Under the pieces are notes generated by a model that ran no database searches, had not been told where the DNA came from, and was given only the letters and a program-made list of their open reading frames with translations. This document shows positions 1-7,189 of a DNA stretch of 11,429 bases, piece by piece. The stretch is taken from the NCBI GenBank assembly GCA_050246915.1, contig JBFWVD010000125.1, forward strand, positions 1 to 11,429. The letters run 5' to 3'. Source of the DNA: JBFWVD01 sp050246915. Lineage in GTDB: Bacteria > Actinomycetota > Acidimicrobiia > Acidimicrobiales > Ilumatobacteraceae. How positions within the stretch are numbered: position 1 is the first letter of the stretch; the number at the start of each line of letters is the position of its first letter. The position numbers were made by a program, and so were the translations under genes.

Positions 1-329
1 ACATGGGAGTGCACAAAGAGCACCCCGAGTTCCTGTTGCCGTCGGAGTACTTCCGGCGTCAGATCTACGCGAGCTTCTGGTTCGAGACCGGCATCGATCG
101 GCTGATCGACATGTACCCGGACAACGTCATGTTCGAGTCCGACTACCCGCACGCAACGAGCCTGTCGCCCGGACCGGCGACGATCGCCAAGACGCCGCAC
201 GAGACGATCAACGACAACCTCGCCGACGTGCCGGCGGATGTGCTCCGCAAGCTGCTCTACGGCACTGCCGCGCGCCTCTACAAGCTCGAATCGATGGTCC
301 CCGCGACGCGCGTCCCGGTCAACAGCTGA
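1..329 (+). CDS. Amidohydrolase family protein, C-terminal part (5' end outside window)
   Basis: The reading frame is open from the left edge, so the gene starts upstream; the ATG at 3 is internal. About 108 C-terminal residues are present. They resemble the end of metal-dependent amidohydrolase-2 (TIM-barrel) proteins. A segment YFRRQIYASFWFE is followed by a strand ending in FESDYPH (residues 45-50 of the visible part), whose Asp is the usual late metal/catalytic Asp of the fold. A helix near the end (VLRKLLYGTAARLY) matches the 'N/GTAARLY' ending typical of the family. Members hydrolyse or decarboxylate cyclic and aromatic carboxylates; the substrate here is unknown. The stop lies 28 bp before the next gene, which has its own strong ribosome binding site, so the genes probably share a transcript. 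The family call is fairly secure and the reaction is not. Confidence 0.75.
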   Translation, partial: MGVHKEHPEFLLPSEYFRRQIYASFWFETGIDRLIDMYPDNVMFESDYPHATSLSPGPATIAKTPHETINDNLADVPADVLRKLLYGTAARLYKLESMVPATRVPVNS

Positions 330-357
330 CAGCACTCCGAGCGAAGGAAGGCGAATC

Positions 358-816
358 ATGCCACGCAAGAACATCAACCGCATCGATCACATCGCGATCT
401 GTGTGCGACCTGAGAACCTCGAGGCCGCGGTGGCGGAGTTCTCCGAGCTCCTCGACATCAAGTTCGAAGGTCCATTCCCCAGCGAGCGCGCAGGGATCAC
501 CTACTACCTCGATTGGGAGTCAGGCATGGAGGTCTATGCCCCGACCGATCCCAACGTCGCGGTCGATCGTGTGCAGTTCCTCGAACAGCACGGTGAGGGG
601 ATGTTCCGCCTCGTCTTCGGCGTACCGGACATCGGTAAGGCCGTCGAGCGTGCTCGTTCGATGGGTCACGACGTCTACGAGACCGACGCCTTCCAGCTGA
701 ACCCCGGTTGGCGGAGCCAGTTCGCCAGGATGGACGAGGCACTGCTCGGTGGATCGGTGCACGGGGTGCGCGTGGGGTTCAGCCAGATCGAGCCGATGGA
801 GCCAGAGCCTGACTGA
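358..816 (+). CDS. VOC (glyoxalase/bleomycin resistance) family protein
   Basis: The protein has 152 residues. The ATG at 358 is preceded by GAAGGAAGG at 341-349, which fixes the start; the open frame extends further upstream but that stretch overlaps the preceding gene. The N-terminal 'INRIDHIAICV' strand (residues 6-16, His11 a likely metal ligand) opens the first beta-alpha-beta-beta-beta unit, which closes around GMEVYAP (57-62, Glu59). A second unit begins at FRLVFGVPDIGKAVERARSM (83-102) and ends at VHGVRVGFSQIEP (134-146). The VOC fold binds a metal and acts as a dioxygenase, isomerase, epimerase or sequestering protein; I cannot tell which. The length (about 150 residues) is normal for a single-domain member. 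Its place between an amidohydrolase and a lyase-superfamily gene suggests a catabolic enzyme rather than a drug-resistance protein. Confidence 0.8.
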   Translation: MPRKNINRIDHIAICVRPENLEAAVAEFSELLDIKFEGPFPSERAGITYYLDWESGMEVYAPTDPNVAVDRVQFLEQHGEGMFRLVFGVPDIGKAVERARSMGHDVYETDAFQLNPGWRSQFARMDEALLGGSVHGVRVGFSQIEPMEPEPD

Positions 817-867
817 ACCTTGGTCCGGATGTGATCAAGCCGATTCGAACCAAGACGGAGGCTCGCG

Positions 868-1740
868 TTGCCAGTGCACGATACCCAAACGGGTCCAGGG
901 ACCAAGCTACTGAGCCTGCTCGATGCAAACGATCTGACGGTGGTCCCCGGTGTGCACGACGTCCTGTCGGCTCTCCTCGTCGAACGGTGTGGCTTCAACG
1001 CTGCGTATCTGGGTGGCTACGCCTTGACGGCGTGTGCCTTCGGTCTCCCCGACAGCGGCGTGATCACAGTCGCGGAGCTGATCGAGCACGGACGTCGGAT
1101 CATCGACGTGCTCTCGATCCCGTTGATCGTCGACATCGACGATGGCGGCGGAACCCCGCTCCGGATCACTCGCAACGTGCGATCGGCAGCTCGCGCAGGT
1201 GCTGCCGCAGTGCAGATCGAAGACGTCGATCTCGCCCGAGGGAAACACTTCCCGGGGCTGCCGCACCACGTCATGCCACTCGATCGCGCCGTGGAGAACG
1301 TGCGCGCCGCTGCAACCGCCGCACGGGCGGAGAGCGACATGCTGATCATTGCCAGAACCGACCTGCTGTTCACGGGCCCTCTCGAAGAAGCGATCGCACG
1401 GGTCAACGCGTTCGCCGACGTCGGAGCCGACATCGTCCTGATCTGCATGCTCCCGCCCACCGACATCCGTCGCACAGCGTCGGAGGTCACGGCTCCACTG
1501 CTCAACCTCTACATCCGTGACGAAGCTCGTCCGGACCAGATCGCTCAGGCACGGGCCGACGGCCTGCGCCTGGTCGTGCCGACCAGTCTCACGTTCAGGG
1601 CGCAGTATGCAGCTGTGCGCGAAGCGCTGGAGGAGCTGAAGGAGACCGAACACGACCCGACTCTGGAGAGCTGGGCTCGGGTCGCCGCCGACATCGACGC
1701 GACCGTGGGCATCGACAATTGGGCGGCGATGCTCCGGTGA
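868..1740 (+). CDS. Isocitrate lyase/PEP mutase superfamily protein (atypical active-site loop)
   Basis: The protein has 290 residues, the usual size for a short member of the PEP mutase/isocitrate lyase TIM-barrel superfamily. The start is TTG at 868, six bases after GGAGG (857-861); the in-frame GTG at 874 is a weaker alternative. The landmarks fit the family: GVHDVLSALLVE (28-39), a YLGG strand (47-50), the Mg-binding VDIDDGGG (88-95), AAVQIED (113-119) and IIARTD (160-165). Relatives cleave or rearrange 2-methylisocitrate, dimethylmalate, oxaloacetate or phosphonopyruvate. The mobile loop that in lyases reads K-K/R-C-G-H appears here as KHFPG (126-130), with no Cys. Ordinary (methyl)isocitrate lyase chemistry is therefore doubtful, and a decarboxylase, hydrolase or mutase role is open. 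It lies between the VOC and SDR genes and probably belongs to the same transcript. Confidence 0.85.
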   Translation: MPVHDTQTGPGTKLLSLLDANDLTVVPGVHDVLSALLVERCGFNAAYLGGYALTACAFGLPDSGVITVAELIEHGRRIIDVLSIPLIVDIDDGGGTPLRITRNVRSAARAGAAAVQIEDVDLARGKHFPGLPHHVMPLDRAVENVRAAATAARAESDMLIIARTDLLFTGPLEEAIARVNAFADVGADIVLICMLPPTDIRRTASEVTAPLLNLYIRDEARPDQIAQARADGLRLVVPTSLTFRAQYAAVREALEELKETEHDPTLESWARVAADIDATVGIDNWAAMLR

Positions 1741-1742
1741 GT

Positions 1743-1762
1743 GGTCGCGAAGTCGTGCGACC
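1743..1762. other. Small intercistronic inverted repeat
   Basis: GGTCGC (1743-1748) and GCGACC (1757-1762) form a perfect 6-bp stem with an 8-base loop. The repeat begins two bases after the stop codon of the lyase-superfamily gene and lies before the SDR ribosome binding site. No T-run follows. It could stabilise a processed transcript end or weakly attenuate transcription. A stem of this size is also expected by chance in GC-rich DNA. Confidence 0.2.
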
Positions 1763-1801
1763 GAAGCAGTTCGCGTGTCTTCCTCGACCGGAGGGAGCGT
1801 G

Positions 1802-2581
1802 ATGGGTCTGGAGGGTCGGGTCGCAGCGGTGGTCGGAGCGGGCTCGGCGATCGGTCGTGCGTGTGTGCGGCGCCTCCGCGCGGATGGCGCAACGGTTGTG
1901 ACGATCGACGACGAACCCTGGGTTCCGCAGGAAGGCGATGGCGCGACCGGCGTCGGTGACCACCTGATCGTCGACGTGCGATCGGAGGCCGGCGCCCGCG
2001 CGTTGGAAGAGCGCTGCCGGACCCAATGGGGGAGGTTGGATGTCCTCTTCTACGCGGTCAGCGCGATCGATGCCGTGAACAAGCGATCGCCGACGGAGAT
2101 CCCGGCACGAAGCGACTGGGAGCGCGTGTTCGAGTCGAACGCGTGGGGCCCGACGGTTTACGCCCGCACCCTGTTGCCAATGCTCGCCGAAACCAAAGGA
2201 TCGATCATCTTCCTCAGTTCGATCGACGGCCTTCTCGGCAATCCCAACATCCCGTTGTTCTCGATGTCGAAGGGTGCACTCGCGATACTCACCCATGTCC
2301 TCGCCCATGATGCGGCTGCTCACGGCGTGCGCGTGAACGCGGTCGCAACCGCAGCGATCTCCCAGTTCAAGCCGACGGATCCGGGTCCGGCGCTCGGTGC
2401 CGGCTCGTTCGACCGCGTCGTGGCCGCGACACCGCTGCAGAAGGCCCCGACTCCTGAGAACATCGCCGGAGTCGTCTCGTTCTTCGCTTCCGATGATTCG
2501 GAGTACGTCACCGGCACCGTGCTGCCGGTCGATGGTGGCCGGACTGCCATCACCCCTGGAACCCTGGCACGCGGAGGCTGA
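1802..2581 (+). CDS. Short-chain dehydrogenase/reductase (SDR) with Tyr-to-Phe at the catalytic site
   Basis: The protein has 259 residues, a classical SDR length. GGAGG at 1790-1794 selects ATG 1802 (or the adjacent GTG 1799); the GTG at 1775 lies upstream of this ribosome binding site and is rejected. A Rossmann fold begins with AAVVGAGSAIGRACV (8-22), the glycine-rich NAD(P) loop, and D58-V59 falls after beta-3. The usual NNAG is replaced by FYAVSA (83-88). Asn113 and Ser140 (IIFLSSIDG) occupy their catalytic positions. The YxxxK motif reads F153-S-M-S-K157, so the general acid/base Tyr is missing. The C-terminal SEYVTGTVLPVDGG (233-246) is typical of the family. The enzyme may still bind a nicotinamide cofactor, act through another residue, or be non-catalytic. 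It closes the first + strand operon and converges on a P450 gene. Confidence 0.88.
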   Translation: MGLEGRVAAVVGAGSAIGRACVRRLRADGATVVTIDDEPWVPQEGDGATGVGDHLIVDVRSEAGARALEERCRTQWGRLDVLFYAVSAIDAVNKRSPTEIPARSDWERVFESNAWGPTVYARTLLPMLAETKGSIIFLSSIDGLLGNPNIPLFSMSKGALAILTHVLAHDAAAHGVRVNAVATAAISQFKPTDPGPALGAGSFDRVVAATPLQKAPTPENIAGVVSFFASDDSEYVTGTVLPVDGGRTAITPGTLARGG

Positions 2582-2593
2582 CGCGACCTCAAA

Positions 2594-2610
2594 CCGCTGA
2601 GCTGCAGCGG
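2594..2610. terminator. Candidate bidirectional terminator hairpin between convergent genes
   Basis: CCGCTG (2594-2599) and CAGCGG (2605-2610) form a perfect 6-bp stem with a 5-base loop. It sits in the 30 bp between the SDR stop (2581) and the stop of the convergent P450 (2612). Its position suits a shared terminator. There is no T-tract on either strand, so the support is mainly positional. Confidence 0.3.
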
Positions 2611-2611
2611 G

Positions 2612-3805
2612 TCACCAGGTCACCGGGAGCGTGCGCACGCCGCGCAGGTGCCAGTCGTGCATGAAGTCGAGTTCGTCGGGTGTCACAGCCAATTGCAGGC
2701 GAGGGAACCGCCTGAAGAGCTGCTTCAACGCGATCGCGAGCTCGAGCCTGGCCAAAGGGGCACCAAGGCAGAGGTGCGGCCCGTAGCCGAACCCCACATG
2801 GACTCGCGCGTTGGACCGGCGGATGTCGAAGGTATCGGGATTCTCGAAGCGGCGAGGGTCCCGGTTGGCCGCCGCCTCGAGCGCGATCACCGCATCACCC
2901 CGAGAGATGTGCTCTTCTGCGAACACGCACTCCTTGGACGCGATCCGGCGTCGGCCTCGGTGGGTCACCGAGGTGATGCGGACGATCTCCTCGACGGCGT
3001 TCGGCCAGAGGTCTTCGTCGGTCCGGACCTGATCCAGCTGATCCGGATGCATGAGCAGGAGCGCAATGCCTTCTGCGATCGTGTTCGCCGTGGATTCGAA
3101 GCCGCCGACGATCAAGATGACAACGAAGTCGCGCAGTTCTTCGATCGTCATCGAGCCCGTCGGCACGGCCTCTCTGCGAAGTGTCGCGATCAGTCCATTG
3201 GACTCGACGACACCCTCGGTCGTCACGAAGTGGGTGACTGCCTGCTCGAACGTCCGTGCTGCACCCTCGACCTCCTCGACCGGTGTCTTGGCCCCGAAGA
3301 GGACGTCGAGCAGTTGGTGCATTGCACGCCGTTCTTCCCGGGGCAGCCCCAGCAAGTGGAACACGATCAGGCTCGGAATCGGCTTCGCGTAGGAGGCGAC
3401 GAGGTCGGCAGGGTGACCGCGGACCTCGACTTCGTCGAGCAGTTCGTCAGCGAGGCTCCCGATGGCTGGTGAGATCTGCTCCATCTTGCGCTTGGCGAAG
3501 AACGCCGCCGTCAGGCGCCGCAGCCGAGGATGGTCGGGCGGATCCGCGTTCACCAGTGATCGGGAGAGCGGTTTCGCTCCGGCGGAGGAGTACGGGAAGT
3601 TCGGATCGTCGCCCACCGAGCTGAAGGTGGCGAAGTCCCTGCACACCTCCCTGTAATCGTCGAAGCGCGCGATCAGCCAGGCCTCGGTGCCGCTCCAGAT
3701 CCGCGCTTTGGACAGGCCCGGTTGGTCGAGCAGCTCCCGATAGGCAGGCGGAGGGTCGAACGGGCAACCCGGAGGGCTTTGGGGTTCCACTGGAAACTCG
3801 AGCAC
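2612..3805 (-). CDS. Cytochrome P450 (bacterial soluble class), first of a divergent pair
   Basis: The protein has 397 residues, normal for a soluble bacterial P450 fed electrons by a ferredoxin and reductase, neither of which is in this window. The start is GTG at 3805, preceded on the minus strand by GGAGGAGG (3817-3810). The C-helix region contains DPPDHPRLRRL (88-98). The I-helix motif is GGFEST (234-239): the acid is kept, but Ser stands where most P450s have the oxygen-activating Thr. The K-helix ExxR is E273-I-V-R276. The heme loop is FGYGPHLCLG (339-348), with Cys346 as thiolate ligand, a perfect match to FGxGxHxCxG. P450s hydroxylate or otherwise oxidise hydrophobic substrates; the substrate here is unknown. 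It is transcribed away from a second P450 across a shared regulatory region. CYP family assignment needs alignment. Confidence 0.95.
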   Translation of the reverse strand: MLEFPVEPQSPPGCPFDPPPAYRELLDQPGLSKARIWSGTEAWLIARFDDYREVCRDFATFSSVGDDPNFPYSSAGAKPLSRSLVNADPPDHPRLRRLTAAFFAKRKMEQISPAIGSLADELLDEVEVRGHPADLVASYAKPIPSLIVFHLLGLPREERRAMHQLLDVLFGAKTPVEEVEGAARTFEQAVTHFVTTEGVVESNGLIATLRREAVPTGSMTIEELRDFVVILIVGGFESTANTIAEGIALLLMHPDQLDQVRTDEDLWPNAVEEIVRITSVTHRGRRRIASKECVFAEEHISRGDAVIALEAAANRDPRRFENPDTFDIRRSNARVHVGFGYGPHLCLGAPLARLELAIALKQLFRRFPRLQLAVTPDELDFMHDWHLRGVRTLPVTW

Positions 3806-3835
3806 GAGACCTCCTCCGAGCGAGTCCGTGGCATG

Positions 3836-3865
3836 AGAGTAGCGTGTGCTCGCTTACGTCACGAA
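3836..3865 (-). promoter_or_regulatory. Predicted promoter for the first P450 gene
   Basis: Read on the minus strand, TTCGTG (3865-3860) lies 18 bp before TACTCT (3841-3836). This is the same spacing and relative position as the + strand promoter. The -35 is weak; the -10 and the mirror symmetry with the opposite promoter are the main support. The GTG start at 3805 would lie roughly 25 bases from the inferred transcript start. Confidence 0.35.
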
Positions 3866-3900
3866 CTCGGGCTTGGCACAGGAAGTGAGTGCACGCTACT
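3838..3900. promoter_or_regulatory. Inverted 18-bp repeat operator/promoter pair between divergent P450 genes
   Basis: Two 18-base arms face each other. The + strand reads AAGTGAGTGCACGCTACT at 3883-3900. The minus strand reads AAGCGAGCACACGCTACT from 3855 to 3838. They agree at 15 of 18 positions, the three differences are all transitions, and the innermost nine bases CACGCTACT are identical. The central spacer is 27 bp. Each arm runs into a predicted -10 box, so the repeat may be a regulator binding site, a pair of matched promoter cores, or both. No regulator gene is adjacent in the window. Confidence 0.55.
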
Positions 3901-3902
3901 AT
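3873..3902 (+). promoter_or_regulatory. Predicted sigma70-type promoter for the second P450 operon
   Basis: TTGGCA (3873-3878) and TACTAT (3897-3902) are separated by 18 bp. This matches the primary sigma-factor consensus well for an actinobacterium. The start of transcription would fall near 3909, about 20 bases before the ATG at 3930, leaving room for the AAGGAGG ribosome binding site at 3919-3925. Confidence 0.5.
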
Positions 3903-3929
3903 GAGAATATCGCAGCCGAAGGAGGCAGC

Positions 3930-5228
3930 ATGTTGACGACCATGGGGGACGCTCGGGGAGCGTCAGGACCGTCGATCGACGAGGAAGTTCGTTGGTACTT
4001 CACGCCGGGGCATCCCGACCGTGATTCGATCCGTGACGACCCCTACCCGTTCTACGACCGGATGCGCGACGCGGATCGCGTTTACGAGGTCGACGGGATC
4101 TGGTTCGTCGCAGGGTTCACCGAGGCGAACGAGTTGGTGCGGAATCCGTCTTGGCTGCGCCATCTGGAGCTTCCGGAGGATCAGCGACGGATCTCCGACG
4201 GTGTGTTCCTCGACAACTTCACCTTCTACGACGAGCCTGACCACGGCCGGCTTCGCAAGGTGGTCGCGCCGGCGTTCACACCTGGGATGATCGAGAAAAG
4301 GCGTGAGCGCATCCGCGAGATCGTGCGCTCGCTCCTGGATGATCTGCGCGAGCGCGACGAGTTCGAGTTCATCAACCACTTCGCCGGAATCGTCCCGGCG
4401 TACGTGATGGGTGAGATGCTCGGCGTTCCGGCGGGAAACTTCGGAGATCTGATCCGGTGGTCGAAGGCGCGAGACGCCATCGCGATCCTGTCGCGTGTGT
4501 TCGACGCGGCCGGAGGGCGCGCCCCTGCGCCGAAGAGTGACATGGAGTTGGCCGGTCTGGCCGAGTTGGATCGAGCGGCGATCGAGTGCCAGGAGTTCTT
4601 CGGACAGCAGATCGCGCGCCGCGAGACGAACCCTGGCGATGACCTCATCTCGTTCATGCTCGCGGACTCCCAGGGCGAGTCGGCGCGGATCTCGCACCAC
4701 GAGATCATCAACATGTGCATGTCCTTGCACCTGGCGGGTCACGGCACGACCGCGAACATGCTGACGAACGGTCTCCTCACGTTGGGTCGTCATCCGCAGG
4801 CCTATCGTGACCTTGCCGCGGACCCGTCGTTGATCCCCGGGGCGGTCGAGGAGATGCTGCGATACGAGTCCCCTGTGCGCAGCACCGTCCATCGCCTTGC
4901 GCCGGGTCCTGTTCAGCTTGGCACGCATTTGATCCCGGAGGGATCGATCGTGTACGCGATGCTGGGCGCAGCCAACCGAGACCCTGAGGCGTTCAGCGAT
5001 CCGCATGTGTTCGACATCCGCCGGCAGAACAATCGGCACCTGTCGTTCGCAGGGGGACCACGGTTCTGCATCGGCGCGTTCCTGGCGCGTGCGGAGCTCC
5101 AAGAGGCGTTCAGGATCCTCATCACCGAGTACCCACGCCTCGAGTTCGACCTCGCGAACCCGCGCTGGCGGGACTCGTTCGTGTTCCGCGCGCTCGAGGA
5201 GCTTCCGGTTCGTTGGTCCGACCGGTGA
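3930..5228 (+). CDS. Cytochrome P450 with non-standard I-helix and heme loop, second of the divergent pair
   Basis: The protein has 432 residues. The ATG at 3930 follows AAGGAGG (3919-3925); the open frame extends to 3846 but that stretch overlaps the promoter. DEPDHGRLRKVV (101-112) is the C-helix motif. The I-helix reads AGHGTT (269-274): the Thr pair is present, but the acidic residue normally before it is Gly272. ExxR is E308-M-L-R311. The heme loop reads FAGGPRFCIG (373-382) with Cys380. It departs from FGxGxHxCxG at the second position (Ala) and has Arg378 in place of His. Such loops do occur in functional P450s. It heads a + strand series with a hydrolase, an LLM oxidoreductase and a TauD-type dioxygenase. 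The substrate is unknown. The two P450s are clearly diverged from each other rather than a recent duplicate. Confidence 0.95.
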   Translation: MLTTMGDARGASGPSIDEEVRWYFTPGHPDRDSIRDDPYPFYDRMRDADRVYEVDGIWFVAGFTEANELVRNPSWLRHLELPEDQRRISDGVFLDNFTFYDEPDHGRLRKVVAPAFTPGMIEKRRERIREIVRSLLDDLRERDEFEFINHFAGIVPAYVMGEMLGVPAGNFGDLIRWSKARDAIAILSRVFDAAGGRAPAPKSDMELAGLAELDRAAIECQEFFGQQIARRETNPGDDLISFMLADSQGESARISHHEIINMCMSLHLAGHGTTANMLTNGLLTLGRHPQAYRDLAADPSLIPGAVEEMLRYESPVRSTVHRLAPGPVQLGTHLIPEGSIVYAMLGAANRDPEAFSDPHVFDIRRQNNRHLSFAGGPRFCIGAFLARAELQEAFRILITEYPRLEFDLANPRWRDSFVFRALEELPVRWSDR

Positions 5229-5313
5229 CCGTCATGTTGGTGCTATCCGGCTGGTCTCTCGAGCCAACAGCTCGTCGTTCCGGCGACCTGAGTCGCGAGA
5301 AGGGGCCGGCAGC

Positions 5314-6189
5314 ATGACGTTCGATCCGCTGATCGACGTCGATCACGTCGTGACCGACCCGGCATACCTGGACCTCGAGTACCCTCCCGAACACTTCATG
5401 ACCCACTTCATGAGCCAGGGCTCTGTTGTGCACGCGTACATGTGGACCGCTCAGGGCCGAGATCCGAAGGGATGCGTGATCATCTGCCCGCAAGCGTTCG
5501 GAGGCGATCGCTTGGAGAGCCTGATCATCCCACTGCTGAGCTCGGGCATCAGCGTGATGACGTACAACCCTCGCGGGATGTGGGACGGCGTTCATGAGTA
5601 CACGTCCATCAGTGCTCTCGATGACGCATGCGCAGCCGTCGAGTTCTTGCAGCGCTCACGTCTTCTCGGGAAGACGACGAAGCTCGGCCACGACTACCGC
5701 ATCGACGTCGACCGGATCGTGTGCCTCGGTCTCAGCGGCGGCGGCGGCACCGTCTCGCTCGCTGCCTGCGCTGCGTTGGACAGCGTCCGCGGGGCCGTCG
5801 GCATCGCGCCATCGAACCATGAGCCGTTTCGCAACGCGACGCCCGAGGATGTTGCGCACGAGACGCTGAACTGGGTCAAGGAAGAGACCGCCGGTCGAGT
5901 CGACACGGTGCCGCGAGTGCTCGCGATGACCGATGCGGACATCGATCGCACCAGCGTGATCCACAACGTCCCGAAGCTCCTTTCCAAGCCCGTTCTGCTG
6001 ATCGGTGCGGATCGGGACACCGCGACGCCGCTCGCGACGTGCCACGTACCGATCGCGCAGGCCTTCCGCGAGGCCAAGGCACAGAACTTCACCGAGGTGA
6101 TCATGGAGACCGACCACCTCTTCCTGACCAAGCGCATCGCGCTGGCGCGGCTGGTGATCTCGTGGCTGCGGTCTGAATGCGGCATGTGA
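5314..6189 (+). CDS. Alpha/beta hydrolase
   Basis: The protein has 291 residues. I place the start at ATG 5314, about eight bases after GAGAAGGGG (5297-5305); the open frame continues upstream to 5005, but that part is antisense-like and overlaps the P450. The core alpha/beta-hydrolase layout is visible. A strand CVIICPQAFGG (54-64) carries the oxyanion-side segment, and ISVMTYNPRGMWDG (79-92) follows. The nucleophile elbow is GLSGG (139-143, Ser141). An acid-bearing strand VLLIGADRDTATPL (227-240) and the His in ETDHLF (265-270, His268) complete a Ser-Asp-His triad. The enzyme probably hydrolyses an ester, lactone or C-C bond in the pathway that the neighbouring oxygenases feed; the substrate cannot be read. 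It follows the P450 by 85 bp and precedes the LLM gene by 54 bp on the same strand. Confidence 0.85.
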   Translation: MTFDPLIDVDHVVTDPAYLDLEYPPEHFMTHFMSQGSVVHAYMWTAQGRDPKGCVIICPQAFGGDRLESLIIPLLSSGISVMTYNPRGMWDGVHEYTSISALDDACAAVEFLQRSRLLGKTTKLGHDYRIDVDRIVCLGLSGGGGTVSLAACAALDSVRGAVGIAPSNHEPFRNATPEDVAHETLNWVKEETAGRVDTVPRVLAMTDADIDRTSVIHNVPKLLSKPVLLIGADRDTATPLATCHVPIAQAFREAKAQNFTEVIMETDHLFLTKRIALARLVISWLRSECGM

Positions 6190-6243
6190 ACGTGGCCATT
6201 CGATGACGTCGACCGTCAACCGACCTCCGTACGAAGGAAAGCG

Positions 6244-7155
6244 ATGATGGAAACGAACTCGCTGGACAACGTGCGAGCATCCGCGGGCACGCTCGGAGTG
6301 TTCGCCAGCGTGAGCCACCTCCGCGCCGACGAGGTCGTGTCCTTCGCTCGCCGCGTGGAGGGATTCGGGTACGGAACGTTGTGGATCTCAGAGGGATTCG
6401 GCACTGACCCGCTGGCGACCCTGGCCCTGCTGTCCTGCCACACCGAACGGCTCGGTCTTGCTACCGGGATCACCAACATCTGGCTGCGCTCGGCTGGGAC
6501 CGTGATGCAAGCGGCGAACACCCTTGCGGAGTTCTCCGGGGACCGGTTCATCCTCGGCCTCGGCGTCGGCCATCGCGGCACGATCGTCGATGTTCGTGGT
6601 CTTGCCTACGACAAACCGCTCGAACGGATGCGGCGCTACCTGGACGAGATGGACGCCGCACCCTGGAGCGGGCCGCACATCGAGCATCGCGTCCCGCGAG
6701 TGCTGGCAGCGCTCGGGCCGAAGATGCTCGAACTCGCGCGAGACCGAGCAGACGGCGCGCACCCGTATTGGACGACACCGAAGCACACGGCCGAAGCGCG
6801 AGCCATCCTCGGACCGGACAAGCTGCTCTTCGTCGAGCAGAAGATCCTGATCGCCTCCGACGCCGCGGCCGCTCGCGCTGCGATCGTGCGAGCGATCGAG
6901 ATGTACAAGGATCCGACGAACTATCGGAACAGCTGGCTCCGGCAGGGATTCACCAGCACCGACATCGACGAGCGCACCCCCCGCTTCCTCGACGCCCTCG
7001 TGCCGTGGGGATCGGTCGAGCAGGTGCGTGAGCGGATCCGCGAGCACTACGACGCCGGCGCAGACCACGTCTGCGTGCAACCACTCAGCGTCCACGGTGA
7101 CGACTTCGATTGGGCCGCGATCCAAGCCCTCGCTCCCGCAGGCGCAGGCGCCTGA
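6244..7155 (+). CDS. LLM-class F420-dependent oxidoreductase, TIGR03620-like
   Basis: The protein has 303 residues. ATG 6244 and ATG 6247 are adjacent and both follow GAAGGAAA (6233-6240); 6247 has the better spacing. The pattern is that of the luciferase-like TIM barrels grouped as TIGR03620. The segments are GYGTLWISEG (42-51), a TGITNIW segment (74-80), FILGLGVGH (102-110), a RPL-like KPLERMRRYLDEMD stretch (124-137), VLAALGPKMLELARDRADGAHPY (153-175) and a C-terminal AGADHVCVQ (271-279). Relatives use coenzyme F420 (or FMN) for hydride transfer to ketones, alcohols or unsaturated bonds. F420 use is inferred from the family, since no F420 biosynthesis gene is in the window. It sits between a hydrolase and a dioxygenase in the same direction and probably acts on the same metabolite series. 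Confidence 0.88.
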   Translation: MMETNSLDNVRASAGTLGVFASVSHLRADEVVSFARRVEGFGYGTLWISEGFGTDPLATLALLSCHTERLGLATGITNIWLRSAGTVMQAANTLAEFSGDRFILGLGVGHRGTIVDVRGLAYDKPLERMRRYLDEMDAAPWSGPHIEHRVPRVLAALGPKMLELARDRADGAHPYWTTPKHTAEARAILGPDKLLFVEQKILIASDAAAARAAIVRAIEMYKDPTNYRNSWLRQGFTSTDIDERTPRFLDALVPWGSVEQVRERIREHYDAGADHVCVQPLSVHGDDFDWAAIQALAPAGAGA

Positions 7156-7189
7156 GGGGTAGTACGGAAACAGACCTGAGGAGGTAATG

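Noticed and set aside
3963..5102. A 379-codon minus-strand frame opposite the second P450
   Set aside because: The + strand frame has all P450 motifs; the antisense frame has no recognisable domain and is explained by high GC.
5005..5313. Upstream extension of the alpha/beta hydrolase reading frame
   Set aside because: It overlaps the P450 coding region, has low-complexity Ser/Arg translation, and the family-like protein begins at 5314 behind a ribosome binding site.
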